DNA from: Cellulomonas fimi
Lineage (GTDB): Bacteria; Actinomycetota; Actinomycetes; Actinomycetales; Cellulomonadaceae
NCBI RefSeq assembly: GCF_028527925.1
Contig: NZ_JAPESW010000011.1
Span: forward strand, 1 to 64,000
Length of the DNA stretch: 64,000 nt
Direction of reading: 5' to 3'
Each line of letters opens with the position of its first letter. The stretch's first letter is position 1. Position numbers and translations under genes: made by a program. Positions 17,642-26,769 of this stretch are shown piece by piece. The notes beneath the pieces were generated by a model. The model worked only from the letters and a program-made list of their open reading frames with translations. It did no database searches and had not been told where the DNA came from.

Positions 17642-19152
17642 GCGTCCTCGCTCCTGTCGGTGGCGGAGACGGGCGCGCCGGTGCGCTCCGCGTCGACCTC
17701 GTCCACGTCCCAGCCGTCCGTGCCCAGCCCGTCCGTGCCCAGCCCGTCCGTGACCAGCCCGTCCGTGCGTGCCGTCAGGCGCCAGCGGCAGCCCGTGCCG
17801 GGCGCCGACGCGACCTCGAGGCGGGCACCGGCGGACGACGCGAGGTCGGCGAGCAGGCGCAGGCCGAGGTGGCCCTCGGGCGGGCGCGCGAGGGTCGCGG
17901 CGACGTCGAAGCCGACGCCGTCGTCGGCGACCTCGAGCACGACCGTCCCGTCTCCGCGGCGGAGCACGACGTCGACGTGCCGGGCGCCGGAGTGCGCGAC
18001 CGCGTTGCGCAGCGTCTCCTGCGCGACGCGGTGGACGAGCCGCTCGACGGGTGCGGGCAGGCCCTCGGCGACGCCGTCGGGCGCGTCGAGCCGCACGTCG
18101 ACGCCGCGCACGGCGAGCCCGCCGACCAGATCCGCGAGCGCCGCGCGCAGCCCTGCGGTGCGCAGGCTCGCGGGGTAGATGTCGACGAGGAGCGAGCGCA
18201 GGCCCTGGATGCTCGCGCGCACGGTCGCGGCGGCGTCGCGGACGGGGGTGGCGACGTCGGGGGCGCCTGCGCGGTCGGCCCGGTCGGCGGCGCCGGCGAG
18301 CGCGAAGGACGCGGCGGCGAGCTCCTGGACGACGCCGTCGTGCAGCGTCCCGGCGATGCGGCGGCGCTCCTCGTCGGACGCCTCGACCGCGTGCTGGAGG
18401 AGCACCTCGCGGTGCTGCTGGGAGCGGCGGAGCCGGTCGAGCAGCGTCCACAGGACGGGGAGCATGAGCACGACCAGCACGAGCAGGCTGGTGAGCGTGA
18501 TGCCCGCGAACCCGCGCCACAGGGCCGTCGAGCGCTCGGTCACGGCGTCGTAGCGCGAGTACGTCTCGAACAGCAGGGGCGTGCCGTCGGGCGTCCACAC
18601 CGGGCGGTAGACCTCGAGCAGCTTGCCCTGACCGCGCTCGAAGGCGTTCTCGGGCTTGTCGAGGTCGCTGACCTCGGCCTCGGTCGCGGGGTCGGCGAGG
18701 ACCGCGCGCTCGTCGTCGCCGAGGGGGAACCGCTGCCCGACCAGGCGGTCCTCGTCGGAGTAGACGATGCGGCCGTCGGCGTCCCAGACCTTCACGCGGA
18801 CGACCTGGTCGTCGAGGACACCGTCGCGCACGGCCTGGTCGAGCGCCGCGAGCGCGTCGGGGTCGCCAGTGGCGAGGCCGTCGCGCAGTGCGGGCTGGAC
18901 GACGGCCTCGGCGAGGAGGTCGGTGCGTCGGGCGGCGTCGTTGACGGACTCCCGCTCGGCGATCTGGCGGCTGGCCGTGAGGCCGAGCACCGCGACGAGG
19001 ACCAGCACCAGCCCGGCGGCGGCGACGACCTGGCCGAACACGCGCCAGGTCCGGACGGGCCTCGGCTCGCCCGCGGCGCCCGCGCCGCCTCCCGCCGCCA
19101 GGGTGGTCCACGCGACGGTCGTCGGGTCGTCGGTGGGGCGCACGGCACTCAC
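17638..19152 (-). CDS. Sensor histidine kinase, HisKA_3 type
   Basis: A 504-residue membrane kinase for the adjacent NarL-type regulator. The first membrane helix (VVAAAGLVLVLVAVLGL, about residues 38-57) and second (ITLTSLLVLVVLMLPVLW) enclose a roughly 180-residue outside sensing domain that resembles a single Cache/dCache-like module (VVRVKVWDADGRIVYSD). The phospho-acceptor lies in LHDGVVQEL (His271) and the ATPase domain shows NAVAHSGA, DDGVGFD and GHLGLRLL. A short tandem repeat of TDGL-G/V follows the ATPase domain. The start is one of two in-frame GTG codons (19152 or 19143); no strong ribosome site favours either. Confidence 0.9.
   Translation of the reverse strand: MSAVRPTDDPTTVAWTTLAAGGGAGAAGEPRPVRTWRVFGQVVAAAGLVLVLVAVLGLTASRQIAERESVNDAARRTDLLAEAVVQPALRDGLATGDPDALAALDQAVRDGVLDDQVVRVKVWDADGRIVYSDEDRLVGQRFPLGDDERAVLADPATEAEVSDLDKPENAFERGQGKLLEVYRPVWTPDGTPLLFETYSRYDAVTERSTALWRGFAGITLTSLLVLVVLMLPVLWTLLDRLRRSQQHREVLLQHAVEASDEERRRIAGTLHDGVVQELAAASFALAGAADRADRAGAPDVATPVRDAAATVRASIQGLRSLLVDIYPASLRTAGLRAALADLVGGLAVRGVDVRLDAPDGVAEGLPAPVERLVHRVAQETLRNAVAHSGARHVDVVLRRGDGTVVLEVADDGVGFDVAATLARPPEGHLGLRLLADLASSAGARLEVASAPGTGCRWRLTARTDGLVTDGLGTDGLGTDGWDVDEVDAERTGAPVSATDRSEDA
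17709..17767 (-). repeat. 15-bp tandem repeat in histidine kinase C-terminal tail
   Basis: Three consecutive 15-base units (17723-17737, 17738-17752, 17753-17767; unit CCCAGCCCGTCCGTG with one A for C) and a degenerate 14-base copy at 17709-17722. They encode four copies of TDGL-G/V/W after the ATPase domain. Confidence 0.9.
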
Positions 19153-19301
19153 CCTAGGTGTGGGCGCGGCGGCGCCGGTCCGCGCCGCGGTCGGGGTCGC
19201 CCGTCCGCGCGCCGCACCGCCCGACGGACCCGTGGAGGTCCGTGCGGGCCGCGCGGCCGACCGGTGCGCCCGGGCGCGGTCGTCGTGCTCGCCGGCCACG
19301 G

Positions 19302-19805
19302 TCAGTCGTCGCCGCCGTGGTCGTCGCCCGCGTCGTGGCCGGGACCGTCGTCGTGCCCGCCGCGGCCGGAGCCGGAGTCGTCGCCGCCGGACCGGTGGCC
19401 CGAGTCGTCGCTCTCGGACCGGTGGCCGGAGTCGTCCGTCCCGGTGGCACCGCCCGTGGTCGTCGTGCCGTTGACGTCGCGGTCGTCGCCGGGCTCGGTC
19501 CGCAGGTCGCGGTCGAGCGCGCCGCCGTGGTCGTCGGGGGTGCTGCTCGGCGAGGAGGAGGCGCTGGGCGACGCCTCGGGCGTGCTCGACGGCGACGCGG
19601 AGGGCGTCGCGGAGGGCGTGGCGTCGCGGTCGTCGCCCGGCTCGGTGCGGGCGTCGCGGTCGGTGCGGCCGTCGTCGAGGAGGACGGCGTGCGCGGGCGG
19701 CTCGACGGCGACGGAGGGCGTGAGGCTCGCGTTGCCGACCAGTCCCGCGACGGCGGGGACGGCGGCGACGACGGCGGCTGCGGAGAAGAGGACCGCGCGC
19801 TTCAT
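19302..19805 (-). CDS. Secreted Asp/His-rich low-complexity protein
   Basis: A 167-residue protein starting MKRAVLFSAAAVVAAVPAVAGLVGNASL, a clear Sec signal peptide with probable cleavage after residue 25-30. The mature part has no folded domain: a Ser/Pro/Thr linker (SATPSASPSSTPEASPS), two copies of an RTEPGDDRD motif before and after it, and a tail of repeated DDSGH and GHDDG units ending in HDAGDDHGGDD. The dense Asp and His content suggests binding of divalent metal ions, but that is inference. A good AGGAG ribosome site precedes the ATG at 19805. It lies 150 bases upstream of the histidine kinase gene on the same strand, so it may belong to that operon, for example as a secreted ligand or metal buffer for the sensor. 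Confidence 0.72.
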   Translation of the reverse strand: MKRAVLFSAAAVVAAVPAVAGLVGNASLTPSVAVEPPAHAVLLDDGRTDRDARTEPGDDRDATPSATPSASPSSTPEASPSASSSPSSTPDDHGGALDRDLRTEPGDDRDVNGTTTTGGATGTDDSGHRSESDDSGHRSGGDDSGSGRGGHDDGPGHDAGDDHGGDD

Positions 19806-19929
19806 GGTGTGCTCCTGGGGTCGGTGGTCGGACAGCCACCTTTCTCCCGCGTCGGCGTGGGCCCCCACCATCGGACGATGGGACTAGTACCCGCCTCCGA
19901 CCGCGGCGTCCCCGGTGCCCGACGGGCCC

Positions 19930-20820
19930 TCAGGAGGGTGGCGTCGTGCCGCGCGGGACGACCAGGACGGGGACGGGCGAGTGCCGGACGAGCTTGGTCG
20001 CGCGCGTCCCCAGGAACACCGCGCGCAGGGCGCCGGCGCTCGACGACCCGACGATGAGCAGCTCGTTCGGCTGCCAGTCGAGCCGGTCCATCGCGTCGGC
20101 CCAGCTGGTCCCGACGGGCGCGACGGTCTCGACGTCGGGGCCGAGGCCGAGCGCGCGCTGCGCGTCGAGCATCTGGTCGCGCCACTGCGCGGACACCTCG
20201 GCCTCGACGTCGAAGCCGACCTCCGGCGGGTACATCGTCGGGGTGCGCACGCCGAACGACGCGACGCGCAGCCCGACGTCGATCGAGCGCGTGAGCGCGG
20301 CCGCCCACCGCACGGACTCCTCCCCCGCGGCGCCCGGTCCGAACGCGGCGGTGAGGCGTCGGACGGGCACGTCGAGCGGTCCGGCGCCGGGGACCGTCGC
20401 AGCGCGGTAGCCCCGGGGGGCGAGCGCGACGGGCACGCGCGACGAGTGCAGCAGGTAGTCCGCGGTCGACCCGACGACGACGTGACCGAGCCCGCCGTCG
20501 GGCGACGAGCCGAGGACGAGCGCGGTCGCGTCCGACTCGACGGCGACCTGCACGAGGGCCCGGGCGACGGACCGCGCGGGGACGGTCACGAACTCGACCT
20601 GCATCCCCGACGCGCGCTCCGCAGCCCAGGCCCGGGCGGCGTCCTGCGCGCGGGCGAGCCGCTCGTCGCCCGCGGGGCCCTCCTCGCGCGGCGGCACGAC
20701 GGTCGCGACCACGAGCACGAAGACCCCGGAGCGCTCGGGCAGCGTGCGGGCCAGGTTCGCCCCGAGCTCGAGCGCGCTGCGCGCGTCCCCGAACGGCTGG
20801 GCGCCCACGACGATGGTCAT
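19930..20820 (-). CDS. Tandem universal stress protein
   Basis: A 296-residue protein with two UspA domains. Domain 1 (about 1-145) starts MTIVVGAQPFGDARSALELG and ends with the ATP-binding pattern LGSSPDGGLGHVVVGSTADYLLHSSRVPVAL. Domain 2 (about 155-296) ends VGSSSAGALRAVFLGTRATKLVRHSPVPVLVV. The first domain retains a G-x2-G-x9-G-(S/T)-like motif for ATP; the second has GSSSAGALRAVFLGTRATKLV. The ATG at 20820 overlaps the stop of the amino acid permease gene as ATGA. Fusion or coupling of Usp domains to APC transporters is common, and Usp proteins often regulate transporters, so a regulatory partnership with the permease is plausible. Confidence 0.9.
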   Translation of the reverse strand: MTIVVGAQPFGDARSALELGANLARTLPERSGVFVLVVATVVPPREEGPAGDERLARAQDAARAWAAERASGMQVEFVTVPARSVARALVQVAVESDATALVLGSSPDGGLGHVVVGSTADYLLHSSRVPVALAPRGYRAATVPGAGPLDVPVRRLTAAFGPGAAGEESVRWAAALTRSIDVGLRVASFGVRTPTMYPPEVGFDVEAEVSAQWRDQMLDAQRALGLGPDVETVAPVGTSWADAMDRLDWQPNELLIVGSSSAGALRAVFLGTRATKLVRHSPVPVLVVPRGTTPPS

Positions 20821-22283
20821 CGCACGCGCCCGTCGTCGACGGGCAGACCGGCCTCGACCGCCCGGTTGAGGAGCGAGTGGTGGCGGCCCCACAGCAGGTA
20901 GAACGCGAGCGCGACGGCCAGCCAGAGCAGGAACCAGGCGTAGGTGAACCACTGCAGGCCGGACAGGATGTAGACGCACGCCGCGATCGCGAGGACCGGG
21001 GTCACGGGGTAGCCGGGCACGCGGAAGCCGCGCGGCAGGTCGGGGCGCGACCGCCGGAGCACGATCACGCCGACGGACACGACGATGAATGCGACCAGCG
21101 TGCCGATCGACACGAGGTCCCACAGATTCGACAGCGGCACGAAACCGGCCAGGAGCGCGACGACGCACGCCACGATCACGGTGTTCTGCACGGGCGTGTG
21201 CGTGCGGGGGTTCACGCGGGCGAACGCGCGCGGGAGGAGGCCGTCGCGGCCGATCGCGAACAGGATGCGCGTCTGCCCGTAGAGCGTCACGAGGGTCACG
21301 GAGAAGATCGAGACGACCGCGCCGGCCGACAGCACCGTGCCGGGCCACGTGGTGCCCGTGACGTCCTGCAGCAGACGCGCAAGGCCCGCCTCGGCCTGCT
21401 CGGCGTCGGAGAACGCCTGCCACGGCTGCGCACCGAGGGCGGACACCGCGACGAGCAGGTAGATCGTCGTGACGATCGCGAGCGCGCCGAGGATCGCGCG
21501 CGGCATCGAGTGCTGCGGGTCGCGCACCTCGTCGCCCGCCGTGGACACCGCGTCGAGGCCGATGAACGTGAAGAAGATCGTGCCCGCCGCCATCGTGATG
21601 CCCGTGACGCCGTTCGGCGCGAAGTCGGCGAAGTGGTCGGCGTCGAACGCGGTGAACGCGACGACGACGAACAGGCCGAGCACGGCGAGCTTGACGACGA
21701 CCATGATCGCGTTGACGCGCGCCGACTCGCTCGCCCCGCGGACCAGCAGGAGCGCGCACAGCGCGACGAGCACGATCGCGGGCAGGTTGACGACACCGGG
21801 GTCGGCGTCGAACGGTCCGGCCGACAGGACCGCGGGCACGGTGAACCCGAACAGGTTGTCGAGGAGCTGGTTGAGGTAGCCGCTCCAGCCGACCGAGACC
21901 GCGGCCGTCGACACGCCGTACTCCAGCAGCAGGCACGCCGCGACGCCGACCGCGACCACCTCGCCGAGCGTCGCGTACGCGTACGAGTACGTCGACCCCG
22001 AGACAGGCACCGCGGAGGCCATCTCCGCGTACGACAGCGCCGACAGCCCTGCCGCGATCCCCGCGAGGACGAACGACACGACCACGGCAGGACCGGCGTC
22101 GGGCACCGCCTCGTGCATGACGAAGAAGACGCCGGTGCCGACCGTGGCACCGACGCCGAACATCATGAGCCCGAACGTGCCGAGCGAGCGTCGCAGCCCC
22201 TCGGACGACTCGCGCGTGGCGCGGGTGACCGGCTTGCGCCGCCACAGCTGGGCCCGCAGCGCGTGCTGCTGGGTCGTCGTCAT
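20817..22283 (-). CDS. APC family amino acid permease (CAT-like)
   Basis: A 488-residue integral membrane transporter of the amino acid-polyamine-organocation superfamily, closest in pattern to cationic amino acid transporters. The first helix carries FGLMMFGVGATVGTGVFF with the conserved GxGxxxGTG substrate-backbone motif; helix 3 region SYAEMASAVPVSGSTYSYAYATLGE is typical; about twelve to thirteen hydrophobic helices are visible. Substrate specificity cannot be read from sequence. The start is the ATG at 22283 (MTTTQQHALR), preceded by GGGGGAGA; an upstream frame to 22340 lacks family similarity. It is translationally coupled to the universal stress protein gene. Confidence 0.9.
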   Translation of the reverse strand: MTTTQQHALRAQLWRRKPVTRATRESSEGLRRSLGTFGLMMFGVGATVGTGVFFVMHEAVPDAGPAVVVSFVLAGIAAGLSALSYAEMASAVPVSGSTYSYAYATLGEVVAVGVAACLLLEYGVSTAAVSVGWSGYLNQLLDNLFGFTVPAVLSAGPFDADPGVVNLPAIVLVALCALLLVRGASESARVNAIMVVVKLAVLGLFVVVAFTAFDADHFADFAPNGVTGITMAAGTIFFTFIGLDAVSTAGDEVRDPQHSMPRAILGALAIVTTIYLLVAVSALGAQPWQAFSDAEQAEAGLARLLQDVTGTTWPGTVLSAGAVVSIFSVTLVTLYGQTRILFAIGRDGLLPRAFARVNPRTHTPVQNTVIVACVVALLAGFVPLSNLWDLVSIGTLVAFIVVSVGVIVLRRSRPDLPRGFRVPGYPVTPVLAIAACVYILSGLQWFTYAWFLLWLAVALAFYLLWGRHHSLLNRAVEAGLPVDDGRVR

Positions 22284-22397
22284 GCGCGTCTCCCCCGGTC
22301 CGAGGCCTGCCACGGTACGGAGCACGGCCCCCCGCGGCAACGGCTGCCGACCAGGGCGGGCGGCGCGCAGGAGGCGCGGTCGTCGCGTCGGACGCCG

Positions 22398-23072
22398 TCA
22401 GACCGTCGCGTCGCGGAGCGTCCCCGAGTGCAGCTCGACGAGCCGGTCCGCCCGCTCGGCCATGAGCGGGTCGTGCGTCGTCACGACCGCCGCGACGCCC
22501 TGCCCGTGGACGAGCTCGACCAGCAGGTCCATGACGACCGCGGCCGTGCCGCTGTCGAGCTGTCCGGTCGGCTCGTCGGCCAGGAGCACCGCGGGTCGGT
22601 GGACGAGCGCGCGGGCGATCGCGACGCGCTGCTGCTGGCCGCCGGACAGCTCGGCCGGGCGCTGGGCAGCGTGCCGCTCGAGCCCGACCGCGGCGAGCGC
22701 CTCGGCGACCCGCCGGTCGCGCTCGGCGGGGTCGGTGCGCAGGATCCGCAGCGGGACCTCGACGTTCTCGGCGGCCGACAGCACCGGGATGAGCCCGAAC
22801 GCCTGGAAGACGTACGCGATGCGTGTGCGCCGCAGCTCGAGGACCTGCTCGGGGTCGAGCGCGGTGAGGTCGGCGCCGTCGACGACGACCCGGCCGGCGC
22901 TGGGCTTCTCGAGGCCGCCGAGGACGTGCAGCAGGGACGTCTTGCCCGACCCGGAGCGTCCGCGGACGACGACGAGCTCGCCCGGCGCGGCGTGCACGTC
23001 GACGTCGCGCAGCGCGTGCACGACCGCGTCGCCCGCGCCGTAGGTGCGGGTCAGACCGATGCCGTGGATCAT
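22398..23072 (-). CDS. ABC transporter ATPase (MacB/LolD-like)
   Basis: A 224-residue nucleotide-binding subunit. Walker A GRSGSGKTS (about 38-46), Q-loop VFQAFGLIPVLSAAEN, signature LSGGQQQRVAIARAL, Walker B VLLADEPTGQLD and the H-loop TTHD are intact. The pattern LSAAENVEVPL plus LADEPTGQLD is the MacB/LolD/FtsE subgroup, which serves FtsX-type permeases. The ATG at 23072 overlaps the stop of the preceding ATPase gene (ATGA). It is the last of four coupled genes (26766-29804, 24022-26769, 23069-24025, then this gene), so the complex probably contains both permeases and both ATPases. Confidence 0.93.
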   Translation of the reverse strand: MIHGIGLTRTYGAGDAVVHALRDVDVHAAPGELVVVRGRSGSGKTSLLHVLGGLEKPSAGRVVVDGADLTALDPEQVLELRRTRIAYVFQAFGLIPVLSAAENVEVPLRILRTDPAERDRRVAEALAAVGLERHAAQRPAELSGGQQQRVAIARALVHRPAVLLADEPTGQLDSGTAAVVMDLLVELVHGQGVAAVVTTHDPLMAERADRLVELHSGTLRDATV

Positions 23073-24025
23073 CGCGGTCCCTCCTCGTCGCGCGCGCTGT
23101 CAGCCGCCGCGCCGCCGCCAGCAGCGCCGGGTGCGGCGTCGTCGGGAGTGCCCGGCACGTGGTCGTGGCGCGAGACGCGCACGTGGTCGGGCTCGAGGCC
23201 GAGGCGCACGCGGTCGCGCAGGTCGAGCCGCTCGACGACCTCGCGCGGGAGCTGCAGGCGTCCGACCTTGTCGAGCACCGCGAACTCCTCGGCGTGCAGC
23301 CGCTCGACGCCGTCTTCGCCGCGCTCGGTGCGGCGCAGCACCTCGGTCGACGTGCGGCCGTCGCGGATCTGCACCGTGCGGTGCACGTGCTCGGACACCG
23401 TGGGGTCGTGCGTGACGATGAGCGTCGTGACGCCGAGCTCGGCGTTGACGTGCCGCATCGCGTCGAGGACGTCGGCGGACGTCGCCTCGTCGAGCTCGCC
23501 GGTCGGCTCGTCGGCCAGCAGGACGCGCGGGGACGCGGCGACCGCGGTCGCGATCGCGACGCGCTGCTGCTGGCCGCCCGACATCTGCGCGGGAAGCCGG
23601 TCGCGGCAGTCGGCGACGCCCATGACGTCGAGGAGCTCGGCGGCCCGCTCGGCCCGCCGGCCCGTGCGCGCGACGACGAGCGGCACCGCGACGTTCTCCG
23701 CCGCCGTCAGGTACGGCAGCAGGTTGCGCGACGTCTGCTGCCACACGAACCCGACGACGTCGCGCTGGTAACGGCGCCGCTGGCGCGCGTCCATCGACAC
23801 CAGGTTCGTGCCCGCGACGACGGCCGTGCCGGCGGTCGGCCGGTCGAGGCCCGACAGGATCGTGAGCAGCGTCGACTTGCCGGAGCCGGACGCGCCGACC
23901 ACGGCGACGAGCTCGCCCGCGTCGACGCGCAGGTTGAGCCCCTGCAGCGCCTGCACCTCGACACCCTCGGTGACGAAGATCCGGACGAGGTCCTCGCACA
24001 GGATCTCCGGGGTGGTGGTCGTCAT
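23069..24025 (-). CDS. ABC transporter ATPase with AbrB-like C-terminal extension
   Basis: A 318-residue MacB/LolD-like ATPase. Walker A GASGSGKST, Q-loop VWQQTSRNLLPYLTAAEN, signature MSGGQQQRVAIATAV, Walker B VLLADEPTGELD and THD are intact in the first 225 residues. A further 90 residues follow: EEFAVLDKVGRLQLPREVVERL resembles a SpoVT/AbrB swapped-hairpin element, then a linker rich in Ala, Gly and Asp. This extension is absent from the sister ATPase downstream. The start at 24025 and the stop at 23069 both form ATGA overlaps with neighbours, so all four genes are co-translated. The extension may mediate dimerisation or regulate ATP turnover; that is inference. Confidence 0.9.
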   Translation of the reverse strand: MTTTTPEILCEDLVRIFVTEGVEVQALQGLNLRVDAGELVAVVGASGSGKSTLLTILSGLDRPTAGTAVVAGTNLVSMDARQRRRYQRDVVGFVWQQTSRNLLPYLTAAENVAVPLVVARTGRRAERAAELLDVMGVADCRDRLPAQMSGGQQQRVAIATAVAASPRVLLADEPTGELDEATSADVLDAMRHVNAELGVTTLIVTHDPTVSEHVHRTVQIRDGRTSTEVLRRTERGEDGVERLHAEEFAVLDKVGRLQLPREVVERLDLRDRVRLGLEPDHVRVSRHDHVPGTPDDAAPGAAGGGAAADSARDEEGPR

Positions 24026-26769
24026 GCTTCCCCTTCCCGCAGGACGGTGACGGCGGACGTGCGGCGCGCGCCGACGACGGCCGCGAGCACCGCACCCGCG
24101 ACGAGCAGCGCGTAGGTCGCGGCGAGCGCGAGGAGCCCGGTCGTGCCGGGCGTGGGTGGCGGCGGCGTGGCGCCGCCCGTGAGGACGGACACGTCGGTCG
24201 TCCCGAGCATCACGGGGGCGAGCACCGCGCCCGACGCGAGCCCCGCGACGACGGCGACGAGCGCCCACGGGAGGACCTCCCACCGCACGAGCGCACGCGC
24301 GTCACGGGTCGGCACGCCGAGCGTCGTGAGCAGCGCGAGCAGGCGGCCGCGCGACCGGGCGCCCAGCGTGACGCCGAGCCCGAGCGCGAGCGCGCTCAGC
24401 GCGAGCGACGCCGCCGTCGCGACGGCCGTCGCGGTGCGGACCCCGCCGACGAGCGCACCGCCCGTGACGCGTTCGAGCGCGCCGGCGCGGGTCGCCGTGG
24501 CCGGCCGCCCGCCGGTCGCGTCCCCGACGATGTCGGCGACGTCGGCGGCGACCGCTGCGGGATCGGCACCGGAGGCGGTCCGCACGAGCAGCCTCTCGAC
24601 GACGGGTCGCAGCCCCAGCCGCTGCGCGGTCGCGGCGTCGACCAGCACCGCCGACGGGCCGGTGACGCCGGGCACGCCCGTCCGCGTGTCGAGGACCGTG
24701 ACCGGGACGCCCGCCGACGAGCCGCCCGCGTCGAGCACCGCGTCGTCGTCCAGGTCGACCTCGACGTCGCCGACGAGCACGACGGCGACGCTGTCGTCCG
24801 CGTCGCGCGGTGCGAGGGGCAGCGGGTCGACGCCCGGCAGGCCAGCCTGCACGGCGCGCAGCGCGGCGAGGTCCACGACGTGCACCGCGAGCGCGTCGCC
24901 CGCGCGGCCCGCCCGCAGGACGACCTCGCCCCCGTCGGCGACGGCGGCGACCGCCGCGACCCCGGGCGTGCGGCGCACCGCGTCGACCGTGCCCGCGGTC
25001 GCGCCGCCCGCCTGCACCGCGACGTCGGCCCCGACCGCGGCGGCCGCGGCCCGGCGCGCGCCGCCGTCCATGGTCCCCAGCACGACGAGCGACGCGGTCG
25101 TGACGGCGACGCCGAGCGCGACCGCGGCGACCGGTGCGAGGCCTGCGGCCGGCGACCGCGAGGCGCCCGCCGCCCCGACGAACCCCGCGAGGCCCCGCCG
25201 CCGGGCGAGCACGCGCGCGAGGGCCGCGAGCGGACCGGGCAGCACGCGCAGCACGACCACGCAGACCGCGAGCGCGAGCAGCACCGGGAGCGCGAGCAGC
25301 ACGGGGTCGACGCCCTGCGCGTCACCGGCGAGCCCGCGCTGCCGGACGGCGACGACCGCGAGGACCGCGAGACCGACGACGACGGCCTCGGCGACCCACC
25401 GCGCGGTGCGTGCCGCACCCGCGGCGACGGGCCGGGCACCCGAGAGCGCCGCCCGCGTCGCGCGCACGCGCGCACCGCAGACGCCCAGGAGCACCGCGGG
25501 GGCGAGACCCGTGGCGAGCGGGACGGCGAGGTCGGTCGGCGTGGTCGGGCCCGGGGTGACGGCCACGGCGGCGAGCACGCCGGCGGCGGCCGCGGGGACG
25601 CCGAGCACGAGGCCCTGCCCCGCGCCCAGCCCACCGACCAGGACGGTCGACGCACCCCGGGCGCGCAGCAGCACGAGCGCAGCGCGTCGTCGCTCGACAC
25701 CCAGCGCGACCGCGAGCCAGAGCACGCCGAGGGCGACGCCCGCGGGTCCGGCGGCGAGCACGCCGAGCACCGTCACGACGAGCCGCTGCCGGGGTTCGAG
25801 CGCCTGGAGCGCGGCGTCGAGCTCGGTGTCGGTCGCGGTCGCGGTGCGGAACGCGCGCAGGTCCGCCAGGAGCGCGGCACGGTCGGTCGTCGCGACGGGA
25901 CCGGTGTCGAGCGGGAACCACGTCGTCGACGCGAGCGGCCCGGACACCGCGAGGACGGGCAGCGCGCCGGGGTCGGCGTAGGGGAAGACCGTGACGAGGG
26001 TGCCGGCGTCCGGGTCCTCGACGACCTGCGGGGCGAACGTCGAGTCGAGGTGCGCCCAGGTCGGGTCGTCGGGGTCCGCGGCCTCGAACGTCCCGACGAG
26101 CACGGCGGTGACGCCGGTGCCGCCCTGGAGCGTGCGCAGCTCGCCGATCCGCCAGCCGATGTGCTCGGCGGACGCGACCGACAGCGCGACCTCGAGCGGC
26201 GCGTCCGGACCGGTGCCGGTGCGCGGTGGCGCGCCCGGGGCGAGCGGGGCGACGTCGGCGGGTGCGGGCAGGCGGCCGTCGGCCACGGTCACGAGGTCGG
26301 GCAGCCGCTGGTCGACGCGGACGCCGACCGTGAGCTCGGCGATGCCGACGTCGCGCGGCCCGCGGTCGGCCACCCAGCGGTCCGTCTCCAGCACGATGCG
26401 GGCGTCGCCGAGCAGCGGCCGGAGCGCGGGGCCCGCGGACGCGACCGTGGTGGCCAGCGTGTCCCGCTGCGCGGCGAGGTCGTCGAGCGCGTCGGCCGAG
26501 CCGCCGCCGGTGTCGACGAGCCACGACGACGCGCGCGTCGGGTCGACCTGCGTCGCGACGAGCCGGGCGACCCCGTCCGCCTGGTCGGTCCCCACGACGC
26601 GGTCGAGGGTGCGCGGCCATGCGGCGAGGACGCACGCGGCCACGAAGGTCGCGAGGCCGACGAGCACGGCGGTCGTGGGGTCGGTGCGCAGCTGGCGGGC
26701 CGCGAGCCGGGCGCTCGACAGCGCAGGCGCACGCCCGCCGCGGGTGCGTGCCGACGCGGCGGCGCTCAT
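24022..26769 (-). CDS. FtsX-like ABC permease (large)
   Basis: A 915-residue membrane protein. An N-terminal helix (residues about 25-50, LVGLATFVAACVLAAWP) anchors a roughly 300-residue outside domain. A block of hydrophobic helices follows (about 340-540), then a second outside domain and three further C-terminal helices (TAASLALSALALGLGVTLG, WALVAVVAGLASGAVL, LLALAATYALLVAGAVLAAVVG), ending VLREGEA. The C-terminal part matches FtsX-like permease domains of MacB/LolC type. Such permeases do not move a solute but transmit force or extrude lipoproteins, peptides or toxins. The start overlaps the upstream permease stop (ATGA). Very Ala/Val-rich composition makes finer domain limits uncertain. 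Confidence 0.85.
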   Translation of the reverse strand: MSAAASARTRGGRAPALSSARLAARQLRTDPTTAVLVGLATFVAACVLAAWPRTLDRVVGTDQADGVARLVATQVDPTRASSWLVDTGGGSADALDDLAAQRDTLATTVASAGPALRPLLGDARIVLETDRWVADRGPRDVGIAELTVGVRVDQRLPDLVTVADGRLPAPADVAPLAPGAPPRTGTGPDAPLEVALSVASAEHIGWRIGELRTLQGGTGVTAVLVGTFEAADPDDPTWAHLDSTFAPQVVEDPDAGTLVTVFPYADPGALPVLAVSGPLASTTWFPLDTGPVATTDRAALLADLRAFRTATATDTELDAALQALEPRQRLVVTVLGVLAAGPAGVALGVLWLAVALGVERRRAALVLLRARGASTVLVGGLGAGQGLVLGVPAAAAGVLAAVAVTPGPTTPTDLAVPLATGLAPAVLLGVCGARVRATRAALSGARPVAAGAARTARWVAEAVVVGLAVLAVVAVRQRGLAGDAQGVDPVLLALPVLLALAVCVVVLRVLPGPLAALARVLARRRGLAGFVGAAGASRSPAAGLAPVAAVALGVAVTTASLVVLGTMDGGARRAAAAAVGADVAVQAGGATAGTVDAVRRTPGVAAVAAVADGGEVVLRAGRAGDALAVHVVDLAALRAVQAGLPGVDPLPLAPRDADDSVAVVLVGDVEVDLDDDAVLDAGGSSAGVPVTVLDTRTGVPGVTGPSAVLVDAATAQRLGLRPVVERLLVRTASGADPAAVAADVADIVGDATGGRPATATRAGALERVTGGALVGGVRTATAVATAASLALSALALGLGVTLGARSRGRLLALLTTLGVPTRDARALVRWEVLPWALVAVVAGLASGAVLAPVMLGTTDVSVLTGGATPPPPTPGTTGLLALAATYALLVAGAVLAAVVGARRTSAVTVLREGEA

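Noticed and set aside
17638..19839. A longer histidine kinase starting upstream at 19839
   Set aside because: The added 229 residues are Arg/Pro-rich shadow of the secreted protein gene in another frame.
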